From: Desulfosporosinus sp. | GTDB lineage: Bacteria > Bacillota > Desulfitobacteriia > Desulfitobacteriales > Desulfitobacteriaceae | Length of the DNA: 64,000 nucleotides | Assembly (NCBI GenBank): GCA_031292055.1 | Contig: JARLHV010000122.1 | Span: 26,269 to 90,268 of the forward strand | Direction: 5' to 3' | Made by a program: the position numbers and the translations under genes | The notes under the pieces: model-generated | The model's database searches: none | What the model was told of the DNA's origin: nothing | Seen by the model: the letters and a program-made list of their open reading frames with translations, nothing else | Part shown: positions 43,453 to 52,747 of the stretch, one piece after another | Layout of the letters: every line of letters begins with the position of its first letter | Numbering within the stretch: position 1 is the stretch's first letter

Positions 43453-43848
43453 ATGAAAGTTTTAATAGCGGAGGATGATTTGGCTAGTCGGAGGTTCCTG
43501 TCGAAATTCCTCACTCAATATGGGGAAGTTGATCTGGTGGTTGATGGACTTGAAGCACTTGATGCCTATTTAATGGCCAGCAAGGAAAAAGCTCCGTATG
43601 ACTTAATTTGTCTGGATATTATGATGCCAAAAGTAGACGGGGTTAAAGTATTAAAGGCTATTCGAGACTTTGAGACCAGGCAAGAGGTACTATCCGCCCA
43701 GCGGGTTAAAGTGATTATGACGACTGCCTTGGCAGAAACTGATTATGTTAATCAGGCTTTCAAAATTGGTTGTGAGGCCTATGCCGCCAAACCAATTGAT
43801 ACTAATAAAATGCTGGAGGTCATTAAGAAACTGGGGCTTATTGAATAG
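43453..43848 (+). CDS. Single-domain response regulator
   Basis: 131 residues behind GAAGGAGGAAAAAGACG. One receiver with AEDD (6-9), phospho-Asp in ICLDIMMPKVDG (about 57), Thr/Ala in MTTALAE and Lys in YAAKPID. It lies 20 bp after the hybrid kinase with HPt and is the natural terminal acceptor of that relay. It has no output domain, so it works by protein contact like CheY. Confidence 0.9.
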   Translation: MKVLIAEDDLASRRFLSKFLTQYGEVDLVVDGLEALDAYLMASKEKAPYDLICLDIMMPKVDGVKVLKAIRDFETRQEVLSAQRVKVIMTTALAETDYVNQAFKIGCEAYAAKPIDTNKMLEVIKKLGLIE

Positions 43849-43968
43849 GTAATGCTTTAGTGGGTTATCCTATTCGGACAGATAAGGGTATTCCTTTAGT
43901 GTGTTCTCGATATAGGAATGTTATAATTACTAAAATAATCAATAAGGGCTAAAAGAAAGTGAGAGGTT

Positions 43969-44322
43969 ATGAGAATGACCACTTCGGATCATTTATTCAG
44001 CGCAGGCCAGCTGCTCGATTCTAAGACCGTGACCCTTCCTCGCTTGAACCGCTTAAGTCCTTCCTTGGAAAGCACAGCGCTGAAGATCATGGAAGAATCT
44101 GGAGAGCTGGCTCAAGCTATAGGCAAGCTTAGGGGGCTTAGTGGGGAACGACAACGCTTGGAAGAAGAAGAGGCCATGCAGATGGTGGCCCGAGAATTGG
44201 TAGACGTGGCTCAGACGGCCGTCACAATGATGTTTGTCCTAGAAGAGCAATATGGCATAGATTTGGAAGCTATTTTGCAAGAACATATAATAAAGTTACG
44301 ACATAAAGGATATTGCGATTAG
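43969..44322 (+). CDS. MazG-like nucleotide pyrophosphohydrolase
   Basis: 117 residues; AAGTGAGAGGTT precedes the ATG. The all-alpha NTP pyrophosphohydrolase core is visible: KIMEESGELAQAIGK (E-x-x-E metal ligands) and ELVDVAQTAVTMMF (E-x-x-D). Such proteins remove pyrophosphate from non-canonical or excess NTPs. It is followed by its own terminator and seems unrelated to the flanking signalling genes. Confidence 0.85.
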   Translation: MRMTTSDHLFSAGQLLDSKTVTLPRLNRLSPSLESTALKIMEESGELAQAIGKLRGLSGERQRLEEEEAMQMVARELVDVAQTAVTMMFVLEEQYGIDLEAILQEHIIKLRHKGYCD

Positions 44323-44326
44323 AAGG

Positions 44327-44373
44327 ATAGAAGCTATTTGTGTTTGTAAATTCACAGTAGCTTCTATTTCTTT
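44327..44373 (+). terminator. Terminator after the MazG-like gene
   Basis: ATAGAAGCTATTTGTG and CACAGTAGCTTCTAT pair with minor defects, then TTCTTTAC. It separates the MazG-like gene from the giant kinase operon. Confidence 0.7.
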
Positions 44374-44480
44374 ACTAAAATTTTCTTAATTAATCAGGAG
44401 GTATTTATTGGATTTTGGCGAATTGTGTGGAATACCCAAACAGGAAAACGTAGTTGAAAAAATGATTAGGGGTGCAATTT

Positions 44481-47400
44481 ATGTCTGTTTTAAAACATTT
44501 AAAACTAGGAACAAAACTAACGGTTTTTTTAGGAACAATCTTGGTGCTTTTAGTGTTATCAACTTCTTTTGGATATGTTGGTTTAACACAAAACAGTAGC
44601 GATTTTCATGAATTTGGTAAGATAGCTAATGAAGAAATGCTGGCCGGAAGAATCCAGTCAAATTTATTGGAGTGTCAGATCGCCTTTAAAAACTTTATTG
44701 AGTTAGGGGATGACTCCCAACAACAAGTTTTTCAAGATCACCTCGCTATGATGCAGAAATATATTGAGCAACTTAGTTCCACTGAGGATAATCAAGACCG
44801 GGCTAAAAATGTCGCTACTATTTCGACAAAGGCTAACGAATATAACGAGGGCTTTAAAAAGGTAGTTGACTATAAAGCCCAAAGAGATAGTCTATATAAC
44901 TCGATGAGTATTATGGGACCTGAAATGGAACAGAACCTCTCCCAAATTATGCAAGCGGCCTATGATGATAACGATGTAGCGGCGGTTTATGGAGCTGGAA
45001 ATGCCGAAGAGAATTTACTTTTAGTAAGGTTATCCGTTATGAAGTATCTAGAAAGTGACGACCAAAAATCAATCGATTCGGCCAAAACACAGTTGTCCGA
45101 ATTAGATAAAGCTCTGGATATATATGAGAAAACACCCAGTAGTATAAAGAACAAGGAACTTCTCGATCTCGTTATCAAAGATAAAACAAATTATGCCAAC
45201 AGCTTTAGCGAGCTGGTTGCAGTGGTTGAAAATACACAGAGCTTAGTTAAAAGCTTAAATGAGATCGGCCCGGAGATCTCCAGTAGTGCTGAAGCGATCA
45301 CGCTTTCAATTACTAAAGAACAGGATAGCTATGGCCCGAAAGTGCAAAAGAGTAATAGTAATTCGATTTATGGAATGCTCATTTTATCGTTGTTTGCGAT
45401 TAGCTTAGTTGTGCTTATTTCGCTTGGAATTTTAAAGATGGTTGTTGTACCTGTAAAAACAGTAACTAATACGTTCAAGGATATTTCCGAGGGAGAAGCG
45501 GATTTGGGCGTAAGGTTAAAGGTTGGTTCGACGGATGAACTGGGAGATATGGCGGTTTATTTTAATAAATTCATGGAGAAACTTCAAATCATCATGACCG
45601 AAAATAAGAATCAAAGCTGGTTAAAAACGGGCCAGACAGAATTAAATGAAATAATTCGTGGAGATCAGGAGCTTAGGGTTTTAGGCAATAAGATTATTAC
45701 CTATCTAGCTAAATATCTAAACGCTCAAATAGGCGCGATCTATCTTTCGACTGAGGAGAATATCCTGAAAATGATGGGAAGTTACGCTTATACCCGACGC
45801 AAAAATCTTTCCAACGAAATTATAGTTGGTGAGGGTTTAGTTGGGCAAGCGGCACTGGAGAGGCAAACTATTGTTATCAGCAACGTCCCGGATGATTACC
45901 TAAAAATTCACTCGGGAACCTTTGAGTCAGTGCCACGCAATATTATTGTCACGCCTTGCGTTTATAATGATAAGGTAAAATGCGTGCTCGAACTGGGTTC
46001 ACTTCAGGAAATTACGGATATTCAGCAGGAATTTATTGAACTAATTGGTGAAAGTATCGCCATAGCTATTCATTCGATGGAGGCGCGCTCTAAAATGCAT
46101 ACGCTTTTAGATAAAACGCTTGAACAAACCGAGGAATTACAAGTTCAGCAAGAGGAGTTAAGGCAGAGTAATGAAGAGCTGGAAGAACAAGCTAAAGCGC
46201 TGAAAGAATCTGAAGCTCGCTTACAGGCACAGCAAGAGGAGTTAAGACAGAGCAATGAAGAGCTGGAAGAACAAGCTCGGGCGTTAAAAGAATCTGAGGC
46301 GAGTTTGAACGCTCAACAGGAAGAATTACGAGTGATTAATGAGGAGCTGGAAGAGCGCACCAAAAGTCTGGAATTACAAAAAAATGACGTATCCATTAAA
46401 AATCAACATTTAGAAAGTGCTCAAAAAGAAATTGAAGATAAAGCCAAAGATCTTCAAGTTGCAAGTAAATATAAGTCAGAATTCTTGGCTAATGTATCAC
46501 ATGAGTTGAGAACTCCTTTAAATAGCATCTTGGTGTTATCCCAATTGCTTGCCAATAAGACGGACCATTCTCCGCTGACCGATAAACAGCTGGAATTTGC
46601 TAAAACGATCTTTAGTTCCGGAACCGATCTACTTAAACTTATCAATGATGTCTTAGACTTATCCAAAATTGAAGCTGGGAAAATGGAGGTTAATTATGAA
46701 AACATGAGTTTAGAAGAATTTCTCGACTATGTAGAGAGAACGTTCAGGCAAATTGCCATGGATAAGGGACTTGGATTTACAATAAACCTGGATAATGAAC
46801 TTCCAGAGAGCATCTCAACCGATACCCAAAGGGTTCAACAAATTATTAACAACTTAGTTTCCAACGCTTTTAAATTCACTAAAGAGGGCGGAGTTACAAT
46901 AAATGTCGGCCGTCCAAACCAGGCGGATTTTCCCAAGCTGGATATTGATTATGGCAACTCAATTAGTATCGCGATAAGTGATACGGGGATCGGTATACCT
47001 GCGGAGAAACAGTTGTTTATATTTGAAGCCTTTAGACAATCCGATGGTACTACGAGTCGAGAGTATGGCGGTACGGGCCTGGGGCTTTCTATTTCCAGAG
47101 AACTTGCTCAGTTACTGGGTGGAACGATTGCTTTAAAAAGCGAAGAGGGAAAAGGGAGTACGTTTACCTTGATTCTTCCAGCCAAACTGGATATTCCTAA
47201 GGAGTTTGAGCAGAAGCAGATAGTCGCCGCCATTGAACAGACGGGTCAGGAGACAGAAGATCCCGCTAAATTAATAGCAGGTACTAAAAGTGATATTGAT
47301 TCTAAGGAGAATGGTAGTATTATTAATCTGAGCGATAAAATGCTGCTCATAATTGATGATGATCAAAATTTCTCTAGCATTTTGGCCGACCTGGCCCATG

Positions 47401-48500
47401 AAAAGGGGTTTACCTGTCTAACGTCCAATGACGGTGAGACTGGTATCCAATTAGCGATTAAATATAAACCTAAGGCAGTTTTGTTGGATATAGGGTTACC
47501 TGGAATAAGTGGATGGGAAGTTATAGAAGAATTGAGGAATCATCCTGAGACGAAAAATATTCCTGTTCACATTATCTCCGGTCACGAGAATACAACGGAT
47601 GAAAGAGAGCGGGGGATCGTCGGCTATCTGCGCAAGCCAGTCAGTGTCGAAAAAATAAATGACCTGTTTCAGCGCTTGGAGGGCTTAGAAGAAAAAGCGT
47701 TGAAAAAGCTACTTATTATAGCTAGTGATGAATTTCAGAAAACAGTCATTGCGGAAGTAATTGGCAACAAAGGTATTGCAGTTTCGACGGTTGATACGGG
47801 GCAAGAGGCGTATAACCTTTTGAAGACAGAACGCTTCGATTGTATTATCTTTGATATTAACCTCAGCGATATGTCGGGCTATGAGTTATTAACCAAACTT
47901 AGGGAAGAAAAAGATCAAGTTCCAATCATCATTTATATTGATAAGGACTATATAACAGATGAGGAAGGTCCGTTACAAGACTATGGTGAAAGCATCATCA
48001 TCAAAGGTTCTCGCTCTATGGAAAGGTTAGTGGCTGAGGCAAGCCTGTTCTTGCATGGTGTCGATTCGAAAATAACGGATAAAAGGCACAAAGTAACAAA
48101 AAAATACCAAGACAAAGAAGCCTCCTTGAAAGATAAGAAAGTACTCATTGTAGATGACGATATGAGAAATGTCTTTGCCCTCACAAGTGCCTTAGAAGAA
48201 AAAAACATGACCGTGATTGTAGGCAAAAATGGTAGAGAAGGGATTGATAGACTACATCAAAATCAAGATGTGGATTTGATTCTGATGGATATAATGATGC
48301 CGGAGATGGATGGTTATGCCGCTATGAAAGAAATTCGAAAAGAGGAGAAATTTCGTAAAATCCCAATTATAGCTCTGACAGCTAAAGCGATGAAGGAAGA
48401 TAAGAATAAATGTATTGAGGCTGGGGCGAATGATTATCTAACGAAGCCAATTGAGTTAGATAAACTCATTTCACTCTTGAGGGTATGGTTATATAAATGA
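44481..48500 (+). CDS. Giant membrane hybrid kinase: 4HB-HAMP-GAF-coiled coil-HisKA-HATPase-REC3
   Basis: 1339 residues from ATG 44481 (TTAGGGGTGCAATTT upstream). TM1 (about 12-32), an external helical sensor (about 35-290), TM2 (about 295-318), HAMP (about 318-375), GAF (about 390-530), then a coiled coil with three 28-residue repeats of the [15 protein letters not shown] type (DNA 46146-46397). HisKA carries His674 ([10 protein letters not shown]); the HATPase is intact. Three receivers follow: Asp1003 (LLDIGLPG), Asp1125 (IFDINLSD, acidic pocket degenerate) and Asp1270 ([11 protein letters not shown]). The stop overlaps the next gene, a CheR, by four bases. The coiled coil resembles MCP methylation helices, so this kinase may be the CheR/CheB substrate. 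Confidence 0.93.
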   Translation: MSVLKHLKLGTKLTVFLGTILVLLVLSTSFGYVGLTQNSSDFHEFGKIANEEMLAGRIQSNLLECQIAFKNFIELGDDSQQQVFQDHLAMMQKYIEQLSSTEDNQDRAKNVATISTKANEYNEGFKKVVDYKAQRDSLYNSMSIMGPEMEQNLSQIMQAAYDDNDVAAVYGAGNAEENLLLVRLSVMKYLESDDQKSIDSAKTQLSELDKALDIYEKTPSSIKNKELLDLVIKDKTNYANSFSELVAVVENTQSLVKSLNEIGPEISSSAEAITLSITKEQDSYGPKVQKSNSNSIYGMLILSLFAISLVVLISLGILKMVVVPVKTVTNTFKDISEGEADLGVRLKVGSTDELGDMAVYFNKFMEKLQIIMTENKNQSWLKTGQTELNEIIRGDQELRVLGNKIITYLAKYLNAQIGAIYLSTEENILKMMGSYAYTRRKNLSNEIIVGEGLVGQAALERQTIVISNVPDDYLKIHSGTFESVPRNIIVTPCVYNDKVKCVLELGSLQEITDIQQEFIELIGESIAIAIHSMEARSKMHTLLDKTLEQTEELQVQQEELRQSNEELEEQAKALKESEARLQAQQEELRQSNEELEEQARALKESEASLNAQQEELRVINEELEERTKSLELQKNDVSIKNQHLESAQKEIEDKAKDLQVASKYKSEFLANVSHELRTPLNSILVLSQLLANKTDHSPLTDKQLEFAKTIFSSGTDLLKLINDVLDLSKIEAGKMEVNYENMSLEEFLDYVERTFRQIAMDKGLGFTINLDNELPESISTDTQRVQQIINNLVSNAFKFTKEGGVTINVGRPNQADFPKLDIDYGNSISIAISDTGIGIPAEKQLFIFEAFRQSDGTTSREYGGTGLGLSISRELAQLLGGTIALKSEEGKGSTFTLILPAKLDIPKEFEQKQIVAAIEQTGQETEDPAKLIAGTKSDIDSKENGSIINLSDKMLLIIDDDQNFSSILADLAHEKGFTCLTSNDGETGIQLAIKYKPKAVLLDIGLPGISGWEVIEELRNHPETKNIPVHIISGHENTTDERERGIVGYLRKPVSVEKINDLFQRLEGLEEKALKKLLIIASDEFQKTVIAEVIGNKGIAVSTVDTGQEAYNLLKTERFDCIIFDINLSDMSGYELLTKLREEKDQVPIIIYIDKDYITDEEGPLQDYGESIIIKGSRSMERLVAEASLFLHGVDSKITDKRHKVTKKYQDKEASLKDKKVLIVDDDMRNVFALTSALEEKNMTVIVGKNGREGIDRLHQNQDVDLILMDIMMPEMDGYAAMKEIRKEEKFRKIPIIALTAKAMKEDKNKCIEAGANDYLTKPIELDKLISLLRVWLYK
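46146..46397 (+). repeat. Three tandem 84-bp coding repeats
   Basis: Units begin at 46146, 46230 and 46314, exactly 84 bp (28 codons) apart. The first two are nearly identical and the third is diverged. They encode the heptad-like QQEEL...NEELEE coiled coil between GAF and HisKA of the giant kinase. Confidence 0.85.
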
Positions 48501-49345
48501 TACATGATCGATGTTTAAATAATCTAGAGAATGAGGATTTGGAAATCCGGTTCTTGCTAGAGGCTATCTTCCTGAAATATGGGTATGATTTCAGAGATTA
48601 TTCTAAGGCCCATATGAAACGACGGATAATGCATCGCTTATCTCTCTCGGAACTTAACAGTATCTCGCAGATGCAACATCAGGTCCTCTATGATAGGGTG
48701 TTCTTAGAGACGTTACTCAACGACTTTTCGATAAATGTTACTGAAATGTTTAGAGATCCACCTTTCTATAAAACGTTTCGTCAGGAGGTAGTCCCTGTGT
48801 TGAAAACATATCCGTTTATAAAAGTGTGGCACGCGGGCTGTTCAAGCGGGGAAGAAGTCTATTCGATGGCCATTTTACTAAAAGAAGAGGGCTTATATGA
48901 GCGGACTCAAATTTATGCGACGGATTTTAACGTGGAAGTGCTTGAAAAAGCTCAGCAAGCAATCTACCCAATTGATGATATAAAAGACTATACTTACAAT
49001 TATCAAAAATCCGGTGGACTAACCTCTTTTGCAGATTACTATATTGCTAGGTATGATTCAGTCATACTGGATCATACGCTTAAAAAAAAGATTATTTTTG
49101 CGGATCATAATCTGGTGACCGATGGTGTATTTGGCGAAATGCATGTCATTATCTGCAGGAATGTTCTAATATATTTTAATAAAGAACTTCAAAATAAAGT
49201 TTTTAAACTTTTTTATGAAAGCTTACGTAATGGTGGATTTCTGGGTGTAGGAACCAAAGAGAGCCTAAGATTTTCAGATTATATGGAGAAATTTGATACT
49301 ATTAGCGAAAACCTTAAGATATATCAAAAAAAATTCGAGGCTTAA
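48497..49345 (+). CDS. CheR-type methyltransferase (copy 2)
   Basis: 282 residues; starts at the ATGA overlap with the giant kinase. N-terminal helical domain (about 15-85, with [14 protein letters not shown]) and AdoMet domain ([17 protein letters not shown] at about 113, [16 protein letters not shown]). It is only distantly similar to the CheR at 38741, and belongs to the type found next to large hybrid kinases. Translational coupling to the kinase implies a dedicated partnership. Confidence 0.93.
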   Translation: MIHDRCLNNLENEDLEIRFLLEAIFLKYGYDFRDYSKAHMKRRIMHRLSLSELNSISQMQHQVLYDRVFLETLLNDFSINVTEMFRDPPFYKTFRQEVVPVLKTYPFIKVWHAGCSSGEEVYSMAILLKEEGLYERTQIYATDFNVEVLEKAQQAIYPIDDIKDYTYNYQKSGGLTSFADYYIARYDSVILDHTLKKKIIFADHNLVTDGVFGEMHVIICRNVLIYFNKELQNKVFKLFYESLRNGGFLGVGTKESLRFSDYMEKFDTISENLKIYQKKFEA

Positions 49346-49363
49346 GCGGCAGGAGGATGATAC

Positions 49364-49957
49364 ATGGGGTATCGGGCAATTGTGATAGGTTCCTCAACAG
49401 GGGGTATGGAGGCGTTAAGAATCATACTGGAAGTATTGCCCAAGGATTTCCCCGTTCCTATTTTAGTTGCTCAGCATATAAGTTCCCATTCTGATAACTA
49501 TTTAGCAAAGTTTCTCGATAACGTCTGCAAGGTCTCTGTTAAGGAAGCCGAAGAAAAGGAAAAGGCGAGCCCCGGTCAGGTCTATCTGGCACCTCCTAAT
49601 TACCATTTGCTAGTAGAGCAAGATGGCTTGATTTCACTTTCGGTTGAAGCAAGGGTAAGTTATGCTCGTCCTTCAATTGATGTACTTTTTGAATCTGCTG
49701 CTGAAGCATATAACAGAGACCTGATTGGAATTGTCCTAACTGGGGCAAATTCTGATGGAAGTCGAGGTCTGAAAAAGATTAAAGAATGTCACGGACTAAC
49801 TATTGTGCAAGATCCAAACACCGCTCTGGCAGAGGCTATGCCCAGAGCGGCAATAGGTGCAACCAAAGTCGATTATATAACACCACTGACAGAAATTGGG
49901 CAATTACTTAATAAAATAATAAAAGGAAAAAGTGGGGACAAAAGTGGATATGAGTGA
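49364..49957 (+). CDS. Stand-alone CheB methylesterase without receiver
   Basis: 197 residues behind GCAGGAGGATGATAC. Only the methylesterase domain is present: Ser in GSSTGGMEAL (about 11), His in AQHISSHSD (about 39) and Asp in TGANSDGSRG (about 132). Lacking the receiver, it is not switched by phosphorylation and may act constitutively or by binding the giant kinase. It follows CheR copy 2 by 18 bp and overlaps the next gene by 8 bp. Confidence 0.92.
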   Translation: MGYRAIVIGSSTGGMEALRIILEVLPKDFPVPILVAQHISSHSDNYLAKFLDNVCKVSVKEAEEKEKASPGQVYLAPPNYHLLVEQDGLISLSVEARVSYARPSIDVLFESAAEAYNRDLIGIVLTGANSDGSRGLKKIKECHGLTIVQDPNTALAEAMPRAAIGATKVDYITPLTEIGQLLNKIIKGKSGDKSGYE

Positions 49958-50939
49958 ACGAGTTAACATACTGATAGTGGATGACAAACCGGGGAATATA
50001 CTTGTTTTAGAGGGTATACTTGAAACTTTAGAGTGCAATATTATTACAGCAAGCTCTGGTAACATTGCCTTGGGACTGATGTTGGAATATGATTTTGCCT
50101 TAGTACTTCTAGACGTTCAAATGCCGGAAATGGATGGCTTTGAAACCGCTATGCTTATGAAGGGTAGCGAACGGACTAAAGTGCTGCCAATAATTTTTGT
50201 AACGGCTATTAGTAAAGAACAATGGTGTATATTCAAAGGATATGAGGTTGGGGCAGTTGATTATTTATTTAAGCCAATAGAGCCTATTGTCCTGAAGAGT
50301 AAAGTCAAAGTGTTCTTAGAACTTCATGACCAAAAAAGATTGCTCAAAAAACAGGCCGAATTACTTGAAATAAAGATAAAAGAATTACTCGACCTTAAAC
50401 ATGTTAACTGTTATTTGGAGAATCTTTCCAATCTGGATGGATTAACAGGAATACCTAATCGGCGTTATTTTGATCAGTTTTTCGAGACGAGTTGGAAGAA
50501 TTCTATGAGAGAACAACAACATTTAGCGTTAGTCATGGTAGATATAGACTATTTTAAAGACTACAATGATAATTATGGGCATCTTAAAGGGGACGATTGC
50601 CTAATACTTGTAGCAAAAACCCTACTTTCAAGTATTAAACGACCCGTTGATTTTGTCGCTCGATATGGGGGCGAAGAATTTATGGCTGTATTACCTGATA
50701 CAGATAAGGAAGGTGCATTATTAGTGGCCGAGAGGATGCGGAAAGGCATTGAGCAGTTGGCTCTAGTGCACGAATATTCTGAGGTTGCAGCTTGGGTTAC
50801 AATCAGCATAGGAGTTGCGGAGATCATCCCCCGACCTTCGGACTTAATTCAAGATTTTATCAAAAATGTCGATCAAGCAATGTATCAGGCAAAACAAGAC
50901 GGTCGCAACAGAGTCATTCCTTGTCAGTCTGGCATTTAG
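49950..50939 (+). CDS. REC-GGDEF diguanylate cyclase
   Basis: 329 residues from ATG 49950 inside the cheB end (GTG 49932 possible). A receiver (about 1-120; VDDK, phospho-Asp in LLDVQMPEMDG, Lys in YLFKPIEP) is joined by a coiled coil (about 125-160) to a GGDEF domain (about 165-325). The active-site motif YGGEEF is intact and the upstream RPVD matches the RxxD inhibitory site, so it should make c-di-GMP with product feedback. It resembles PleD/WspR-type cyclases and is the likely output of the preceding kinase-CheR-CheB module. Confidence 0.94.
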   Translation: MSERVNILIVDDKPGNILVLEGILETLECNIITASSGNIALGLMLEYDFALVLLDVQMPEMDGFETAMLMKGSERTKVLPIIFVTAISKEQWCIFKGYEVGAVDYLFKPIEPIVLKSKVKVFLELHDQKRLLKKQAELLEIKIKELLDLKHVNCYLENLSNLDGLTGIPNRRYFDQFFETSWKNSMREQQHLALVMVDIDYFKDYNDNYGHLKGDDCLILVAKTLLSSIKRPVDFVARYGGEEFMAVLPDTDKEGALLVAERMRKGIEQLALVHEYSEVAAWVTISIGVAEIIPRPSDLIQDFIKNVDQAMYQAKQDGRNRVIPCQSGI

Positions 50940-50981
50940 TGAGCTGCAAATTACACGTAGTGTATGGTTTGGAAGGGTGAA

Positions 50982-51152
50982 ATGTATATGAACTATTTGA
51001 CGATGAGTATTGCTTTGGGAATCATAGTATTATTTGGTTATTGGTCAGGAAACCGGCGTCTCAAAGCACAGAGGAAAAAAGCACTAAAGACATCCAAATC
51101 GTATCCTTTATCAAAACCAGAGAGGCAGACGAAATTGCGTAGGATTAAATGA
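50982..51152 (+). CDS. Small single-span membrane protein with basic tail
   Basis: 56 residues from ATG 50982 (GGAAGGGTGAA upstream; ATG 50988 possible). One N-terminal TM helix (about 4-22) and a strongly basic cytosolic tail (NRRLKAQRKKALKTSK...). No family recognised. It lies 42 bp after the cyclase gene and may be co-transcribed with it. Confidence 0.55.
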   Translation: MYMNYLTMSIALGIIVLFGYWSGNRRLKAQRKKALKTSKSYPLSKPERQTKLRRIK

Positions 51153-51263
51153 ATTTTGAGCCCGTGGATTGTAACATATTGAGTACAGGTATTAAGCGCA
51201 GCTGATATTGGCATATTGGAAGTGTTCGCGTGTGAGCACACCCTAAAGGAAAGGAATGAACGC

Positions 51264-52238
51264 ATGATTATGGAAAATAAAGATTACCAACTTGCTACCT
51301 TTGCTGGTGGCTGCTTCTGGTGCATGGTGAAACCTTTTGAGGAGATGCCGGGTATTATAAAAGTGGTTTCTGGATATACCGGAGGAACTCTGAAGAATCC
51401 GACGTATGAGGATGTCTGCTCGAAAGAGACAGGGCATTTTGAGGCGGTGCAGATTACCTATGATCCAGAGCTTTTTCCCTATAAGAAATTATTGGAGATT
51501 TACTGGCAGCAGATTGACCCGACCAATCCTGGGGGGCAGTTTTTCGATCGGGGGCAATCCTATCGGACCGCAATCTTTTATCATAATCAAGACCAACAAT
51601 GTGAAGCGCAAGCTTCCAAAAAGGTCATTAAGAAAAGCGGGAAATTTGAGGGTCCTATCGTGACAGAAATTCTTCCTGCCGCAGAGTTCTTTCCTGCCGA
51701 AGAATACCATCAGGGCTATCATCGGAAAAAACCTTCAAAATACCGTGCCTATCGCCAAGGTTCTGGCCGGGATGCTTTTCTAAATGAACATTGGGGTAAA
51801 GAGAAAGAGAAAGAAAAAGAGTTGCTAAAATCTAAACTGGCCAAGATTCAGTATGAAGTGACCCAAGAAAAAGGTACCGAACCGGCCTTTAATAATGAAT
51901 ATTGGGATAATAAAAAGGAAGGTCTTTACGTTGACATAATATCGGGAGAACCTCTTTTTAGTTCACAGGATAAATTCGATTCAGGTTGTGGATGGCCCAG
52001 CTTTTCGAAACCTCTTCGGCCAGAGGTTGTTAAGGAAAAGCTTGATTTAAGCCATTTTATGCATAGGACAGAAATTGTGAGCGCAAGGGCCGGAGCACAT
52101 CTGGGACATGTTTTTAATGACGGTCCAGCTCCTGAGGGCTTACGCTACTGCATTAATTCAGCTGCCTTGCGGTTCATTCCCAAAGATGAAATCGAAAAAG
52201 AGGGCTATGGAAGAGAATACCGTAGTTTGTTTCCGTGA
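51264..52238 (+). CDS. msrAB: Fused peptide methionine sulfoxide reductase MsrA-MsrB
   Basis: 324 residues from ATG 51264 (AAAGGAAAGGAATG upstream). MsrA (about 1-160) has the catalytic Cys in GGCFWCM and reduces the S-sulfoxide; MsrB (about 185-320) has [16 protein letters not shown] and the catalytic Cys in RYCINSAAL and reduces the R-sulfoxide. The MsrB half lacks the usual two CxxC zinc sites. Both catalytic positions are Cys, not selenocysteine. A repair enzyme for oxidised proteins; monocistronic with a terminator. Confidence 0.95.
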   Translation: MIMENKDYQLATFAGGCFWCMVKPFEEMPGIIKVVSGYTGGTLKNPTYEDVCSKETGHFEAVQITYDPELFPYKKLLEIYWQQIDPTNPGGQFFDRGQSYRTAIFYHNQDQQCEAQASKKVIKKSGKFEGPIVTEILPAAEFFPAEEYHQGYHRKKPSKYRAYRQGSGRDAFLNEHWGKEKEKEKELLKSKLAKIQYEVTQEKGTEPAFNNEYWDNKKEGLYVDIISGEPLFSSQDKFDSGCGWPSFSKPLRPEVVKEKLDLSHFMHRTEIVSARAGAHLGHVFNDGPAPEGLRYCINSAALRFIPKDEIEKEGYGREYRSLFP

Positions 52239-52247
52239 CAAAATGAA

Positions 52248-52281
52248 ACCCTCCCCGGACTTGTGACGGGGAGGGTCTTGT
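52248..52281 (+). terminator. Terminator after msrAB
   Basis: ACCCTCCCCG pairs perfectly with CGGGGAGGGT (52248-52257 with 52267-52276), then CTTGTT. It also lies at the end of the leftward zinc-ribbon gene. Confidence 0.8.
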
Positions 52282-52290
52282 TAAGAGTGT

Positions 52291-52599
52291 TTACCAATTA
52301 TTGCGTGGCGTGGGATGGAAGCAGTCCCGACAATACACAGGCTTGTCACCGGACGGTTGGAAGGGTACTGTCGTCTCTTTTCCACATTCGGCGCAGGTGG
52401 CAGGAAACATTTGACGTTCGAAACGGTTATTATTATAACCGCCAGAAGGCCGATCCTGGGCCTTTTTAGCGGCGCGGCATACAGGGCATCTTCCAGGTTC
52501 GTTAGTAAAGCCCTTTTCAGCAAAAAAATCTTGTTCTGAGGCCGAAAAAACAAATTCCTGACCACAGTCCCTACAAGTTAACACTTTGTCCGTAAACAT
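52291..52599 (-). CDS. Zinc-ribbon protein
   Basis: 102 residues from ATG 52599 (GAGGGTGTTTATA upstream); six more codons upstream are open. Four CxxC pairs: CRDC (about 10), CPVC (about 38), CAEC (about 69) and CRDC (about 89). The first, with the following EFVFSASEQDFFAEKGF, is the zf-trcl-type motif of small bacterial zinc-binding proteins; a polar Gly/Asn/Arg linker separates two ribbons. Probably a nucleic-acid or protein-binding accessory; function unknown. Confidence 0.8.
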   Translation of the reverse strand: MFTDKVLTCRDCGQEFVFSASEQDFFAEKGFTNEPGRCPVCRAAKKAQDRPSGGYNNNRFERQMFPATCAECGKETTVPFQPSGDKPVYCRDCFHPTPRNNW

Positions 52600-52747
52600 T
52601 ATAAACACCCTCTTCATTTAGTTATGAATTATCCGGCACTGCGTGGGAAGCGGAAGTATTCAACTTCCTCTGGATTAGATCGATACTTTAGAGTATAACC
52701 AATGGTTTAGCTTTTTATCCATGTGAGCTTGTGCCTTAAATTAATAA

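Noticed and set aside
46146..46397. The 84-bp repeats as an assembly artefact
   Set aside because: The units differ at several bases and the third is clearly diverged, so they are real duplicated sequence rather than a mis-assembly of one copy.
51264..52238. Possible selenocysteine in the MsrA-MsrB fusion
   Set aside because: Both catalytic positions are encoded as Cys and there is no in-frame TGA.
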